Source: Sphaeroforma sirkka
Lineage: Eukaryota > Opisthokonta > Ichthyosporea > Ichthyophonida
DNA: 64,000 nucleotides
Reading direction: 5' to 3'
Assembly: GCA_001586965.3 (NCBI GenBank)
Contig: LUCW03000012.1
Coordinates: 1 to 64,000 of the forward strand
Under the pieces are notes generated by a model. That model had not been told where the DNA came from, did no database searches, and was given only the letters and a program-made list of their open reading frames with translations. Numbering within the stretch: position 1 is the stretch's first letter; every line of letters begins with the position of its first letter. Position numbers and translations under genes: made by a program. This document shows, one piece after another, positions 1 to 14,567 of the stretch.

Positions 1-3000
1 AGTTATGGTACGGTCATAGTATTAGAGTTATGGTAGGGTCATAGTATTAGAGTTATGGTAGGGTCATATATTAGAGTCATAGTAGGGTCATAGTAGAGTT
101 ATGGTAGAGTCATAGTATTAGAGTTATGGTACGGTCATAGTATTAGAGTTATGGTGAGGTCATAGTATTAGAGTTATGGTACGGTCATAGTATTAGGGGA
201 GAGGTTATGGTATTGGCAGAGTTATCATAGGAGTCGCCATAGTAATAGAACTTATGGTAGGGTAATCATGCTCCAAGAGTTATGGTAGAATTCATAGTAT
301 TGGAAGTCATGGTACAGTCATAGTATTACTAGAGTTATGGTAGGGTCATCAATATTTCTAGAGTTATATTTACTGTCACTTATTATTAGAGTTATGGTAG
401 GTCATATTATTAGAAGTTATGGTGGAGTCATCGTATTAGAGTTATGGTAGTAGGAGTCACTTGAAATCGTATTAGAGTTATGGTAGAAAGTCATAGTATT
501 AGAAGTTATAGTAGCATTTTGGTCATCAAACCATTAGAGTTATGGTACGGTCATAGAAAATATTAGAGTTATGGTAGGGTCATAGTATTAGAGATTATGG
601 TAGGGTCATAGTATTAGAATTATGGTAGAGGTCATAGTATTAGAGTTATGGTAGGGTCATAGTATTAGTATTATAGTAGGGTCATAGTATTAGAGTTATG
701 GTAGAAGTTATGGTAGGGTCATAGTATTAGAGTTATGGTAGGGTCGTAGTATTAGAGTTATGGTAGGGTCATCGTATTAGAGTTATAGGTAGGGTCATAG
801 TATTAGAGTTATGGTAGGGTCATAGTAATAGTTATGGTAGGGTCATAGTATTAGAGTTATGGTAGAGGTCATAGTATTAGAGTTATAGTACGGTCATAGT
901 ATTAGAGTTATGGTAGGGTCGTAGTATTAGAGTTATGGTAGAGTCATAATATTAGAGTTAGAGGGGTATTAGAGGGTAGCAGTCATAGTATTAGAAGTTA
1001 TGGTAGGGTCATAGTATTAGAGTTATGGTAGGGTCATCGTATTAGAGTTATGGTAGAGGTCATAGTATTAGAGTTATGGTAGAGGTCATAGTATTGGAAT
1101 TATAGGTCATCGTATTAGAGTTATGGTAGGGTCATAGTATTAGAGTTATGGTAGGGTCATCGTATTAGAGTTATGGTAGGGTCATAGTATTAGAGTTATG
1201 GTAGGGTCATAGTATTAGAAGTTATGGTAGGGTCATAGTATTAGAGTTATGGTAGTAGGTCATAGTATGAGTAGAGAGAGGTCAGTAGTATTAGAGTTAT
1301 GGTAGAGGTCATAGTATTAGAGTTATGGTAGGGTCATAGTATTAGAGTTATAGTAGGGTCATAGTATTAGAGTTATAGTACGGTCATAGTATTAGAGTTA
1401 TGGTAGGGTCATAGTATTAGAGTTATGGTAGAGTCATAGTATTAGAAGTTATGGTAGGGTCATAGTATGTAGATTATGGTAGGTATAGTATTAGAGTTAT
1501 GGTAGGATCATAGTATTAGAGTTATGGTAGGGTCATAGTATTAGAGTTATGGTAGGGTCATAGTATTAGAGTTATAGAGTAGGGTCATAGTATTAGAGTT
1601 TATGGTAGGGTCATAGTATTAGAGTTATGGTAGGGTCATAGTATTAGAGTTATGGTAGGGTCATAGTATTAGAGTTATAGGTAAGGTCATAGTATTAGAA
1701 GTTATATAGTAGAGTTATGGTAGGAGTCATAGTATTAGAGTTATGGTAGGGTCATAGTATTAGAGTTATGGTAGGGTCATAGTATTAGAGTTATGGTAGG
1801 GTCATAGTATTAGAGTTATGGTAAGGTCATAGTATTAGAGTTATGGTACGGTCATAAAGAGTTATGGTACGGTCATAGTATTAGAGTTATGGTAGGGTCA
1901 TAGTATTAGAGTTATGGTAGGGTCATAGTATTAGAGTCATGGTAGTTATTAGAGTTATGGTAGGAGTCATAGTATTAGAGTTATGGTAGGGTCATAGTAT
2001 TAGAGTTATGGTAGGGTCATAGTATTAGAGTTATAGAGTTAGTAGGGTCATAGTATTAGAGTTATGGTAGGGTCATAGTATTAGAGTTATGGTAGGGTCA
2101 TCGTATTAGAGTTATGGTAGGGTCATAGTATTAGTTATGGTACGGTCATATATTAGAGTTATGGTAGGGTCATAGTATTAGAGTTATGGTAGGGTCATAG
2201 TATTAGAGTTATGGTACGGTCATAGTATTAGAGTTATGGTAGGGTCATAGTATTAGAGTTATGGTACGGTCATAGTATTAGAGTTATGGTAGGGTCATAG
2301 TATTAGAGTCATGGTACGGTATAGTAGAGAGTTATGGTAGGGTCATAGTATTAGAGTTATGGTAGAGGTCATAGTATTAGAGTTATGGTAGGGTCATAGT
2401 ATTAGAGAAGTTATGGTAGGGTCATAGTATTAGAGTTATGGTAGGGTCATAGTATTAGTTATGGTAGGGTCATAGTATTAGAGTTATGGTAGGGTCATAG
2501 TATTAGAGTTATGGTAGAGGTCATAGTATTAGAGTTATGGTAGGGTCATAGTATTAGAGTTATGGTAGGGTCATAGTATTAGAGTTATGGTAGAAGGTCA
2601 TAGTATTAGAGTTATGGTAGGGTCATAGTATTTAGAGTTATGGTAGGGTCATAGTATTAGAGTTATGGTAGGTCATAGTATTAGAGTTATGGTAGGGTCA
2701 TAGTCATTAGTAGAGGGTTATGGTAGGGTCATAGTCATAGTAATAGAGTTATGGTAGGGTCATAGTATTAGAGTTATGGTAGGGTCATAGTATTAGAGTT
2801 AGGTAGAGTTATTGGTAGAGGTCATAGTATTAGAGTTATGGTAGAGGTCATAGTATTAGAGAGTTATGGTAGGGTCATAGTATTAGAGTTATGGTAGGGT
2901 CATAGTATTAGAGTTATGGTAGGGTCATAGTATTAGAGAGTTATGGTATGGAGGTCATAGTATTAGAGTTATATGGTCATAGTATTAGAGTCATGGTAGT

Positions 3001-6000
3001 ATTATTAGAGTTATGGTAGGGTCATAGTATTAGAGTTATGGTACGGTCATAGTATTAGAGTTATGGTAGAGGTCATAGTATTAGAGTTATGGTAGGGTCA
3101 TAGTATTAGAGTTATGGTAGGGTCATAGTATTAGAGTTATGGTAGGTCATAGTCATAGTATTAGGGTCATAGTTATAGTAGGGTCATAGTATTAGAGTTA
3201 TGGTAGGGTCATAGTATTAGAGTTATGGTAGGGTCATAGTATTAGAGGAGTTATGGTACGGTCATAGTATTAGAGTTATGGTAGGGTCATAGTATTAGAG
3301 TTATGGTAGGGTCATAGTATTAGAGTTATGGTAGGGTCATAGTATTAGAGTTATGGTAGAGGTCATAGTATTAGAGTTATGGTAGGGTCATAGTATTAGA
3401 GTTATGGTACGGTCATAGTATTAGAGTTATGGTAGGGTCATAGTATTAGAGTTATGGTAGAGTCATAGTATTAGAGTTATAGATTAGAGTTATGGTAGGG
3501 TCATAGTATTAGAGTTATGGTAGGGTCATAGTATTAGAGTTATGGTAGGGTCATAGTATTAGAGTTATGGTAGGGTCATAGTATTAGAGTTATGGTACGG
3601 TCATAGTATTAGAGTTATGGTAGGGTCACTTATATTAGAGTTATGGTAGGGAATCATATAGTATTAGAGTTATGGTAGGGTCATAGTATTAGAGTTATGG
3701 TAGAGTCATAGTATTAGAGTTATGGTAGGGTCATAGTATTAGAGTTATAGTAGGTCATAGTATTAGAGTTGTTATGGTAGGGTCATAGTATTAGAGTTAT
3801 GGTAGGGTCATAGTATTAGAGTTATGGTAGGGTCATAGTATTAGAGTTATGGTAGAGGTCATAGTATTAGAGTTATGGTAGGGTCATAGTATTAGAGTTA
3901 TGGTAGGGTCATAGTATTAGAGTTATGGTAGGGTCATAGTATTAGAGTTATGGTAGGGTCATAGTATTAGAGTTATGGTAGGGTCATAGTATTTAGAGTT
4001 ATGGTAGGGTCATAGTATTAGAGTTATGGTAGGGTCATAGTATTAGAGTTATGGTATAGTCATAGTATTAGAGTTATGGTAGGGTCATAGTATTAGAGTT
4101 ATGGTAGGGTCATAGTATTAGAGTTATGGTAGGGTCATAGTATTATTAGAGTTATGGTAGGGTCATAGTATTAGAGTTATGGTAGGGTCATAATATTAGA
4201 GTTATGGTAGGGTCATAGTATTAGAGTTATGGTACAGGTCAGGGTCATAGTATTAGAGTTATGGTAGGGTCATAGTATTAGAGTTATGGTAGGGTCATAG
4301 TATTAGAGTTATGGTAGAGGTCATAGTATTAGAGTTATGGTAGGGTCATAGTATTAGTATGGTAGGAGAGTTATGAGTTATGGGTCATAGTATTAGAGTT
4401 ATGGTAGGGTCATAGTATTAGAGTTATGGTAGGGTCATAGTATTAGAGTTATGGTACGGTCATAGTATTAGAGTTATGGTAGGGTCGTAGTATTAGAGTT
4501 ATGGTAGGGTCATAGTATTAGAGTTATAGGGTCATAGTATTAGAGTTATGGTAGGGTCATAGTATTAGAGTTATGGTAGGGTCATAGTATTAGAAGTTAT
4601 GGTAGAGGTCATAGTATTAGGTTATAGTAGGTAAGGTCATAGTATTAGAGTTATGGTAGAGGTCATAGTATTAGAGAGTTATGGTAGGGTCATAGTATTA
4701 GAGTTATGGTAGGGTCATAGTATTAGAGTTATGGTAGGGTCATAGTATTAGAGTTATGGTAGGGTCATAGTATTATTAGAGTTTATGGTAGGGTCATAGT
4801 ATTAGAGTTATGGTAGGGTCATAGTATTAGAGTTATGGTAGGGTCATAGTATTAGAGTTATGGTAGGGTCATAGTATTAGAGTTATGGTAGGGTCATAGT
4901 ATTAGAGTTATGGTAGGTCATAGTATTCGAGTTATGGTACGGTCATAGTATTAGAGTTATGGTAGGGTCATAGTATTAGAGTTATGGTAGGGTCATAGTA
5001 TTAGAGTTATGGTAGGTCATAGTATTTGAGTTATGGTACGGTCATAGTATTAGAGTTATGGTAGAGGTCATAGTATTAGAGTTATGGTAGGGTCATAGTA
5101 TTAGAGTTATATGGTATGGTAGGGTCATAGTATTAGAGTTATGGTAGGGTCATAGTATTAGAAGTTATGGTAGGGTCATAGTATTAGAGTTATGGTAGGG
5201 TCATAGTATAGAGTAGGGTCATAGTATTAGAGTTATGGTAGGGTCATAGTATTAGAGTTATGGTAGGGTCATAGTATTAGAGTTATGGTAGGAGGTCATA
5301 GTATTAGAGTTATGGTAGGGTCATAGTATTAGAGTTATGGTAGGGTCATAGTATTAGAGTTATGGTAGGGTCATAGTATTAGAGTTATGGTACGGTCATA
5401 GTATTAGAGTTATGGTACGGTCATAGTATTAGAGTTATGGTAGGGTCATAGTATTAGAGTTATGGTAGGGTCATAGTATTAGAGTTATGGTAAGAGTCAT
5501 AGTATTAGAGTTATGGTAGGGTCATAGTATTAGAGTTATGGTAGGGTCATAGTTATTAGATAGTTAGAGGTAGGGTCATAGTATTAGAGTTATGGTAGGG
5601 TCATAGTATTAGAGTTATGGTAGAGGTCATAGTATTAGAGTTATGGTAGGGTCATAGTATTAGAGTTATGGTAGGGTCATAGTATTAGTTATGGTACGGT
5701 CATAGTATTAGAGTTATGGTAGGGTCATAGTATTAGAGTTATGGTATGGTCAAGTATCAGAGTTATGGTAGGGTCATAGTATTAGAGTTATAGTACGGTC
5801 ATAGTATAGAGTTATTGGGTCATCCAAATTAGAGTTATGGTAGGGTCATAGTATTAGAGTTATGGTAGGGTCATAGTATTAGAGTTATGGTAGGGTCATA
5901 GTATTAGAGTTATGGTAGGGTCATAGTATTAGAGTTATGGTAGGGTCATAGTATTAGAGTTATGGTAGGGTCATAGTATTAGAGTTATGGTAGAGGTCAT

Positions 6001-9000
6001 AGTATTAGAGTTATGGTAGGGTCATAGTATTAGAGTTATGGTAGGGTCATAGTATTAGAGTTATGGTAGGGTCATAGTATTAGAGAGTTATGGTAGAGTC
6101 ATCAGTATTAGAGTTATGGTAGGGTCATAGTATTAGAGTTATGGTAGAGGTCATAGTATTAGAGTTATGGTACGGTCATAGTATTAGAGTTATGGTAGGG
6201 TCATAGTATTAGAGTTATGGTAGGGTCATAGTATTAGAGTTATAGTAGGGTTATGGTAGGGTTATAAAGTCATAGTATTAGAGTTATGGTAGGGTCATAG
6301 TATTAGAGTTATGGTAGGGTCATAGTATTAGAGTTATGGTAGGGTCATAGTATTAGAGTTATGGTAGGGTCATAGTATTAGAGTTATGGTAGGGTCATAG
6401 TATTAGAGTTATGGTAGGGTCATAGTATTAGAGTTATGGTTTGGTCATAGTATTAGAGTTATGGTAGGGTCATAGTATTAGAGTTATGGTAGGGTCATAG
6501 TATTAGAGTTATGGTAGGGTCATAGTATTAGAGTTATGGTAGGGTCATAGTATTAGAGTTATGGTAGGGTCATAGTAATAGAGTTATGGTAGGGTCATAG
6601 TATTAGAGTTATGGTAGGGTCATAGTATTAGAAATTGTTATGGAAGGTTATATTAGAGTTATTGTAGGGTCATAGTATTAGAGTTATGGTAGGGTCATAG
6701 TATTAGAGTTATGGTAGTATTAGAGTTATGGTCATCATAGTATTAGAGTTATGGTAGGGTCATAGTATTAGAGTTATGGTAGGGTCATAGTATTAGAGTT
6801 ATGGTATTTTGGTCATACGTATTAGAGTTATGGTAGGGTCATAGTATTAGAGTTATGGTACGGTCATAGTATTAGAGTTATAGTAGGGTCATAGTATTAG
6901 AGTTATGGTTCATAGTATTGTAGGGTCATAGTATTAGAGTTATGGTAGGGTCATAGTATTAGAGTTATGGTAGGGTCATAGTATTAGAGTTATGGTAGGA
7001 GTCATAGTAATAGAGTTATGGTAGGGTCGTAGTATTAGAGTTATGGTAGGGTCATCGTATTAGAGTTATAGTAGGGTTAGTAATTAGAGTTATGGTAGGG
7101 TCATAGTATTAAAGTTATAGTAGTCATAGTATTAGAGTTATGGTAGGGTCATAGTATTAGAGTTATGGTAGTGGTCATAGTATTAGAGTTATGGTAGGGT
7201 CATAGTATTAGAGTTATGGTAGGGTCATAGTATTAGAGTTATGGTGAAGTATTAGAGATTATGGTAAGGTCATAGTATTAGAGTTATGGTAGGTATAGTA
7301 TTAGAGTTATGGTAGGGTCATAGTATTAGAGTTATGGTACGGTCATAGTATTAGAGAGTTATGGTACAGGTCATAGTATTAGAGTTATGGTAGGGTCATA
7401 GTATTAGAGTTATGGTAGAGTCATAGTATTAGAGTTATGGTAGGGTCATAGTATTAGAGTTATGGTACGGTCATAGTATTAGAGTTATGGTAGGGTCATA
7501 GTATTAGAGTTATGGTAGGGTCATAGTATTAGAGTTATGGTAGGGTCATAGTATTAGAGTTATGGTAGAGGTCATCATATTAGAGTTATGGTAGGGTCAT
7601 ATGAGTGGTAAGGTCATAGTATTAGAGTTATGGTTGGTCATAGTATTAGAGTTATGGTAGGGTCATAGTATTAGAGTTATGGTAGGGTCATAGTATTAGA
7701 AGTTATGGTAGGGTCATAGTAATTAGGGTCATGGTAGGGTCATAGTATTAGAGTTATGGTAGGGTCATAGTAGAAGTTATAGTCATAGTATTAGAGTTAT
7801 GGTAGGAGTCATAGTATTAGAGTTATGGTAGGGTCATAGTAATAAGAGTTATGGTAGGGTCATAGTATTAGAGTTATGGTAGAGGTCATAGTATTAGAGT
7901 TATGGTAGGGTCATAGTATTTGAGTTATAGGGTACGGTCATAGTATTAGAGTTATGGTACGGTCATAGTATTAGAGTTATGGTAGGGTCATCAGTATTAG
8001 AGTTATGGTAAGGTCATAGTATTAGAGTTATGGTACGGTCATAGTATTAGAGTTATGGTAGGGTCATAGTATTAGAAGTTATGGTAGGGTCATAGTATTA
8101 GAGTTATGGTACGGTCATAGTATAGAGTTATGGTAGGGTCATAGTATTAGAGTTATGGTAGGGTCATAGTATTAGAGTTATGGTAGTAGGGTCATAGTAT
8201 TAGAGTTATGGTAGGGTCATAGTATTAGAGTTATGGTAGAGGTCATAGTATTAGAGTTATGGTAGGGTCATAGTATTAGAGTTATAGGTCATAGTATTAG
8301 AGTTATGGTAGGGTCATAGTATTAGAGTTATGGTAGGGTCATAGTATTATGTAGGGTCATTATTAGAGTTATGAGTAGGGTCATAGTATTAGAGAGTTAT
8401 GGTACGGTCATAGTATTAGAGTTATGGTAGAGGTCATAGTATTAGAGTTATGGTAGGGTCATAGTATTAGAGTTATGGTAGGGTCATAGTATTAGAGTTA
8501 TGGTAGGGTCATAGTATTAGAGTTATGGTACGGTCATAGTATTAGAGATTATGGTAGGGTCATAGTATTAGAGTTATGGTAGGAGTCATAGTATTAGAGT
8601 TATGGTACGGTCATAGTATTAGAGTTATGGTAGGGTCATAGTATTAGCAAGTTATGGTACAGTCATAGTATTAGAGTTATGGTAGGGTCATAGTATGTGA
8701 CTTATGGTAGGAGTCATAGTATTAGAGTTATGGTAGGGTCATAGTATTAGAGTTATGGTAGGGTCATAGTATTAGAGTTATGGTAGAGGTCATAGTATTA
8801 GAGTTATTATGGTACGGTCATAGTATTAGAGTTATGGTAGGGTCATAGTATTAGAGTTATGGTAGGGTCATAGTATTAGAGTTATGGTACAGTCATAGTA
8901 TTAGAGTTATGGTAGGGTCATAGTAATAGAGTTATGGTAGTCATAGTATTAGAGTTATGGTAGGGTCATAGTATTAGAGTTATGGTAGGGTCATAGTATT

Positions 9001-12000
9001 AGAGTTATGGTATGGTCATAGTATTAGAGAGTTATGGTAGGGTCATAGTATTAGAGTTATGGTAGGGTCATAGTATTAGAGTTATGGTAGGGTCATAGTA
9101 TTAGAGTTATGGTAGGGTCATAGTATTACATAGAGTTATGGTAGAGGTCATAGTATTAGAGTTATGGTAGGGTCATAGTATTAGAGTTATGGTAGGGTCA
9201 TAGTATTAGAGTTATGGTAGGGTCATAGTATTAGAGTTATGGTAGGGTCATAGTATTAGAGTTATGGTAGGGTCATAGTATTGTAGAGTTATGGTAGGGT
9301 CATAGTATTAGAGTTATGGTAGGGTCATAGTATTAGAGTTATGGTAGGGTCATAGTATTAGAAGTTATGGTAGGGTCATAGTATTAGAGTTATGGTAGGA
9401 GTCATAGTATTAGAGTTATAGTAGGGTCATAGTATTAGAAGTTATGGTAGGGTCATAGTATTAGAGTTATGGTAGAAGGTCATAGTATTATGGAGTTATG
9501 GTAGAGTCATAGTATTAGAGTTATGGTAGAGAGTCATAGTATTAGAGTTATGGTAGGGTCATAGTATTAGAGTTATGGTAGGGTCATAGTATTAGAGTTA
9601 TGGTAGGGTCATAGTATTAAGATTTATAGTACTAGGTCATAGTATTGTCGAGTTATTACGGTCATAGTATTAGAGTTATGGTAGGGTCATAGTATTAGAG
9701 TTATGGTAGGGTCATAGTATTAGAGAGTTATGGTAGGAAGTCATAGTATTAGAGTTATGGTAGAGGTCATAGTATTAGAGTTATGGTAGAGGTCAGTATG
9801 GTTAAGTCATAGTATTAGAGTTATGGTAAGGGTCATAGTATTAGAAGTTATGGTACGGTCATAGTATTAGAGTTATGGTATGGTATAGTCTTAGAGTTAT
9901 AGGTCATAGTATTAGAGTTATGGTACGGTCATAGTATTAAGTTAGGTAGTCATAGTATTAGAGTTATAGTAGGGTCATAGTATTATTAGAGTTATGGTAG
10001 GGTCATAGTATTAGAAGTTATGGTAGGGTCATAGTATTAGAGTTATGGTACGGTCATAGTATTAGAGTTATGGTGTGCAGTCACTAAGTATTAGAGTTAT
10101 GGTAGGGTCATAGTATTAGAGTTATAGTAGGGTAATATTATTGAAGTTATGGCAGGAGTCATAGTATTAGAGTTATGGTAGGGTCATAGTATGTAGAGTT
10201 ATGGTAGGGTCAACATAGTATTACGGAGTTATGGTATCTGTTAGTATTAGAGTTATGGTACGGTCATAGTATTAGAGTTATAGTAGGGTCATAGTATTAG
10301 AGTTATGGTAGGGTCATAGTATTAGAGTTATGGTAGAGGTCATAGTATTAGAGTTATGGTAGGGTCATAGTATTAGAGTTATGGTACGGTCAGTATTAGA
10401 GTTATGGTAGAGGTCATAGTATTAGAGTTATGGTAGAGGTCATAGTACTAGGGGAGTTTATGGTAAGTCATAGTATTAGAGTTATGGTAGGGTCATAGTA
10501 TTGGAGTTATGGTAGAGTCATAGTATTAGAGTTATGGTAGGGTCATGAAAGTATTAGAGTTATGGTAGAGGTCATAGTATTAGAGTTATGGTAGGGTCAT
10601 AGTATTAGAGTTATGGTATGAGTCATAGTATTAGAGTTATGGTAGGGTCATAGTATTAGAGTTATGGTAGAAGGTCATAGTATTAGAGTTATGGTAGCAG
10701 GTCATAGTATTAGAGTTATGGTAGGGTCATAGTATTAGAGTTATGGTAGGGTCATAGTATTAGAGTTATGGTAGGAGTCATAGTATTAGAGTTATGGTAG
10801 GGGTCATAGTAATCAGAGTTATGGTAGGGTCATAGTATTAGAGTTATGGTAGGAGTCATAGTATTAGAGTTATGGTAGGGTCATAGTATTAGAGTTATGG
10901 TAGAGGTCATAGTATTAGAGTTATGGTAGGGTCATAGTATTAGAAGTTATGGTAGGGTCATAGTATTTAGAGTTATGGTAGGGTCATAGTATTAGAGTTA
11001 TGGTAGGAGTCATAGTATTAGAGTTATGGTAGAGGTCATAAGTATTAGAGTTATGGTAGGCAGTCATAGTATTAGAGTTATAGTAGGGTCATAGTATTAG
11101 AGTTATGGTAGGTCATAGCGTTTAGAGTTAGGGCACAGGTCATAGTATTAGAGTTATGGTAGGAGTCATAGTATTAGAGTTATGGTAGGGTCATAGTAAT
11201 AGAGAGTTATGGTAGGGTCATCAGTATTAGAGTTATGGTAGGGTCATAGTATAATGTAGTAGGGTTAGTATTAGGAGTTATAGTAGGGTCATAGTAATAG
11301 AGTTATGGTAGAGGTCATAATATTAGAGTTATGGTAGGGTCATAGTATTAGAGTTATATAGAGGTCATAGTATTAGAGTTATAGGTAGAGGTCATAGTAT
11401 TAGAGTTATGGTAGAGTCATAGTATTAGAGGTTATGGTAGGGTCATAGTATTAGAGTTATATAGTAGAGTCATAGTATTAGAGTTATGGTAGGGTCATAG
11501 TATTGAGAGTTATAGAAGTCATAGTAATAGAGTTATGGTACGGTCATAGTATTAGAGTTATGGTAGGGTCATAGTATTAGAGTTATGGTAGGGTCATCGT
11601 ATTAGAGTTATGGTAGAGGTCATAGTATTAGAGTTATGGTAGGGTCATAGTATTAGAGTTATGGTAGGGTCATAGTATTAGAGTTATGGTAGGAGTCATA
11701 GTATTAGAGTTATAATTATTGGTAGGGTCATAGTATTAGAGTTATGGTACGGTCATAGTATTAGAAGTTATGGTAGGGTCAAATATTAGAAGTTATATGG
11801 TAAGAGGTCATAGTATTAGAGTTATGGTAGGGTCATAGTATTAGAGTTATGGTAGGGTCATAGTATTAGAGTTATGGTAGTCATAGTATTAGAGTTATGG
11901 TAGTGGTCATAGTATTAGAGTTATGGTAGGGTCATAGTATTAGAGTTATGGTAGAGGTCATAGTATTAGAGTTATGGTAGGGTCATAGTATTAGAGTTAT

Positions 12001-14321
12001 GGTAGGGTCATAGTATTAGAGTTATGGTAGGGTCATAGTATTAGAGTTATGGTAGGGTCATAGTATTAGAGTTATGGTAGGGTCATAGTATTAGAGTTAT
12101 AGTAGGGTCATAGTATTAGGAGTTATGGTAGGGTCATAGTATTAGAGTTATGGTAGAGGTCATAGTATTAGAGTTATGGTACGGAAGTCATAGTATTAGA
12201 GTTATTATGGTAGAGGTCATAGTTATTAGAATTATGGTAGGGTCATCGTATTAGAGTTATGGTAGGGTCATAGTATTAGAGTTATGGTAGGGTCATAGTA
12301 TTAGAGTTATGGTAGGGTCATAGTATTAGAGTTATGGTAGGGTCATAGTATTAGAGTTATGGTAGTGTCATCGTATTAGAGTTATGGTAGGGTCATAGTA
12401 TTAGAGTTATGGTAGGGTCATAGTATTAGAGTTATGGTAGGGTCATAGTATTAGAGTTATGGTAGGGTCATAGTATTAGAGTTATGGTACGGTCATAGTA
12501 TTAGAGTTATGGTAGTCATAGTATTAGAGTTATGGTACGGTCATAGTATTAGAGATATGGTAGGGTCATAGTATTAGACTTATGGTAGTGTCATCGTATT
12601 AGAGTTATGGTAGGGTCATAGTATTAGACCTTATGGTAGGGTCATCGTATTAGAGTTATGGTAGGGTCATATAGTATTAGAGTTATGGTAGGGTCAGTAG
12701 TATTAGAGTTATGGAGTCATAGTATTAGAGTTATGGTAGGGTCATAGTATTAGAGTTATGGTAGGGTCACATAGTATTAGAGTTATGGTACGGTCATAGT
12801 ATTAGAGTTATGGTACGGTCATAGTATTAGAGTTATGGTACGGTCATAGTATTAGAGTTATGGTAGGGTCATAGTATTAGAGTTATGGTAGGGTCATAGT
12901 ATTAGAGTTATGGTACGGTCATAGTATTAGAGTTTATGGTAAGGTCATAGTATTAGAGTTATGGTAGGGTCATAGTATTAGAGTTATGGTAGGAGTCATA
13001 GTATTAGAGTTATGGTAGGGTCATAGTATTAGAGTTATGGTAGGGTCATAGTATTAAGTTATGGTAGGAGTCATAGTATTAGAGTTATGGTAGAGGTCAT
13101 AGTATTAGAGAGTTATAGTAGGGTCATAGTATTAGAGTTATGGTAGGGTCATAGTATTAGAGTTATGGTAGGGTCATAGTATTAGAGTTATGGTAGGGTC
13201 ATAGTATTAGAGTTATGGTAGGGTCATAGTATTAGAGTTATGGTAGGGTCATAGTATTAGAGTTATGGTAGGGTCATAGTATTAGAGTTATGGTAGGGTC
13301 ATAGTATTAGAAGTTATGGTAGGGTCATAGTATTAGAGTTATATGGTAGAGGTCATAGTATTAGAGTTATGGTAGGGTCATAGTATTAGAGTTTATGGTA
13401 GGGTCATAGTATTAGAGTTATGGTAGGAGTCATAGTATTAGAGTTATGGTAGGGTCATAGTATTAGAGTTATGGTAGGGTCATAGTATTAGAGTTATGGT
13501 AGGAGTCATAGTAATAGAGTTATGGTAAGGTCATAGTATTAGAGTTATGGTAGGGTCATAGTATTAGAGTTATGGTAGGGTCATAGTATTAGAGTTATGG
13601 TAGGGTCATAGTATTAGAGTTATGGTAGGGTCATAGTATTAGAGTTATGGTAGGGTCATAGTATTAGAAGTTATGGTAGGGTCATAGTATTAGAGTTATG
13701 GTAGGGTCATAGTATTAGAGTTATGGTACGGTCATAGTATTAGAGTTATGGTAGGGTCATAGTATTAGAGTTATGGTAGGGTCATAGTATTAGAGTTATG
13801 GTAGGGTCATAGTAATAGAGTTATGGTACGGTCATAGTATTAGAGTTATGGTAGGGTCATAGTATTAGAGTTATAGTAGGGTCATCGTATTAGAGTTATA
13901 GTAGGTCATAGTATTAGAGTTATGGTAGGGTCATAGTAATAGAGTTATGGTAGGGTCATAGTATTAGAGTTATATGGTAGGGTCATAGTATTAGAGTTAT
14001 GGTAGGTCATCGTATTAGAGTTATGGTAGGGTCATAGTATTAGAGTTATGGTAGGGTCATAGTATTAGAGTTATGGTAGGGTCATCGTATTAGAGTTATG
14101 GTAGGGTCATAGTATTAGAGTCATGGTACGGTCATAGTATTAGAGTTATGGTAGGGTCATCGTATTAGAGTTATGGTAGGGTCATAGTATTAGAGTTATG
14201 GTAGGGTCATAGTATTAGAGTTATGGTAGGGTCATAGTATTAGAGTTATGGTAGTGTCATCGTATTAGAGTTATGGTAGGGTCATAGTATTAGAGTTATG
14301 GTACGGTCATCGTATTAGAGT
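1..14321 (+). repeat. 25-bp satellite array 1
   Basis: Head-to-tail tandem array. The consensus monomer is 25 bp: an 11-mer AGAGTTATGGT, a related 11-mer AGGGTCATAGT and a trailing ATT. Composition of the monomer is about 36% GC with eight G and one C on this strand. Each monomer contains TAG in several frames and 25 is not a multiple of 3, so the array cannot encode a long protein. This is the least regular of the three arrays: the first 1.2 kb holds many broken or out-of-length units, and monomers with ACGG instead of AGGG, TCGT instead of TAGT, or an extra A (AGAGG) are common. No gene or other feature is visible inside it. It ends sharply at the LTR of copy A. Confidence 0.97.
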
Positions 14322-14381
14322 TGTGGTCAGAATACAAGTACTTATATTTATTTGATTATTTTAGGTTTATTACAAGTTTTA

Positions 14382-14551
14382 CAGTTTATCAGAATAATCT
14401 GATAAACTGGGTTTTAAAGGTTTTGCTGGTTTTACAGCACATGACTAATGACTCATTTAAGAGTCAGTCATTTTAGGATTACTGTTTATAATTACTAATA
14501 AATGAACAACGTCCCCTCCTGAGGAGGAGAACGTTGAGATACAGTTATCTC
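14382..14551 (+). promoter_or_regulatory. Chain of four stem-loops in the LTR
   Basis: Four inverted repeats follow one another. First, 14,382-14,409 has perfect 12-bp arms CAGTTTATCAGA and TCTGATAAACTG around a 4-nt loop. Second, 14,441-14,471 pairs ATGACTAATGACTC with GAGTCAGTCAT, an 11-bp stem with a 3-nt bulge. Third, 14,508-14,535 has outer arms AACGT/ACGTT and inner CTCC/GGAG around TGA. Fourth, 14,536-14,551 has GAGATA and TATCTC around CAGT. The same structures recur in the other LTR copies, the fourth less perfectly in the LTR at 48,599. Their role is unknown; RNA structure in R/U5, dimerisation or 3'-end control are possible. Confidence 0.7.
14497..14502 (+). promoter_or_regulatory. 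Candidate poly(A) signal AATAAA in LTR
   Basis: AATAAA lies inside the 14-nt stretch 14,489-14,502 that is perfectly complementary to 14,597-14,610 in the leader. The equivalent signal is at 48,774-48,779 and 57,269-57,274 in the other two LTRs. Use as a poly(A) signal is inferred from the motif alone. Confidence 0.45.
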
Positions 14552-14567
14552 GCGTATACTTACTACA

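Larger units (their letters stand above)
14322..14567 (+). repeat. 5' LTR of copy A
   Basis: About 246 bp, beginning TGTGGTCAG and ending TTACTACA, so it has the canonical TG...CA ends. It is nearly identical to the sequences at 48,599-48,843 and 57,095-57,339. A TATATTTA element lies only about 20 bp from the left end, so U3 is very short if that is the TATA box. AATAAA at 14,497-14,502 is a plausible poly(A) signal. The left flank is AGAGT, the first five bases of a satellite monomer. Confidence 0.93.

Noticed and set aside
1-14321. Possible telomeric repeat, because units contain TAGGG and TTAGAG
   Set aside because: The unit is 25 bp with one TAGGG each and is not a short TTAGGG-type array; it is also interrupted by retroelements and continues on both sides.
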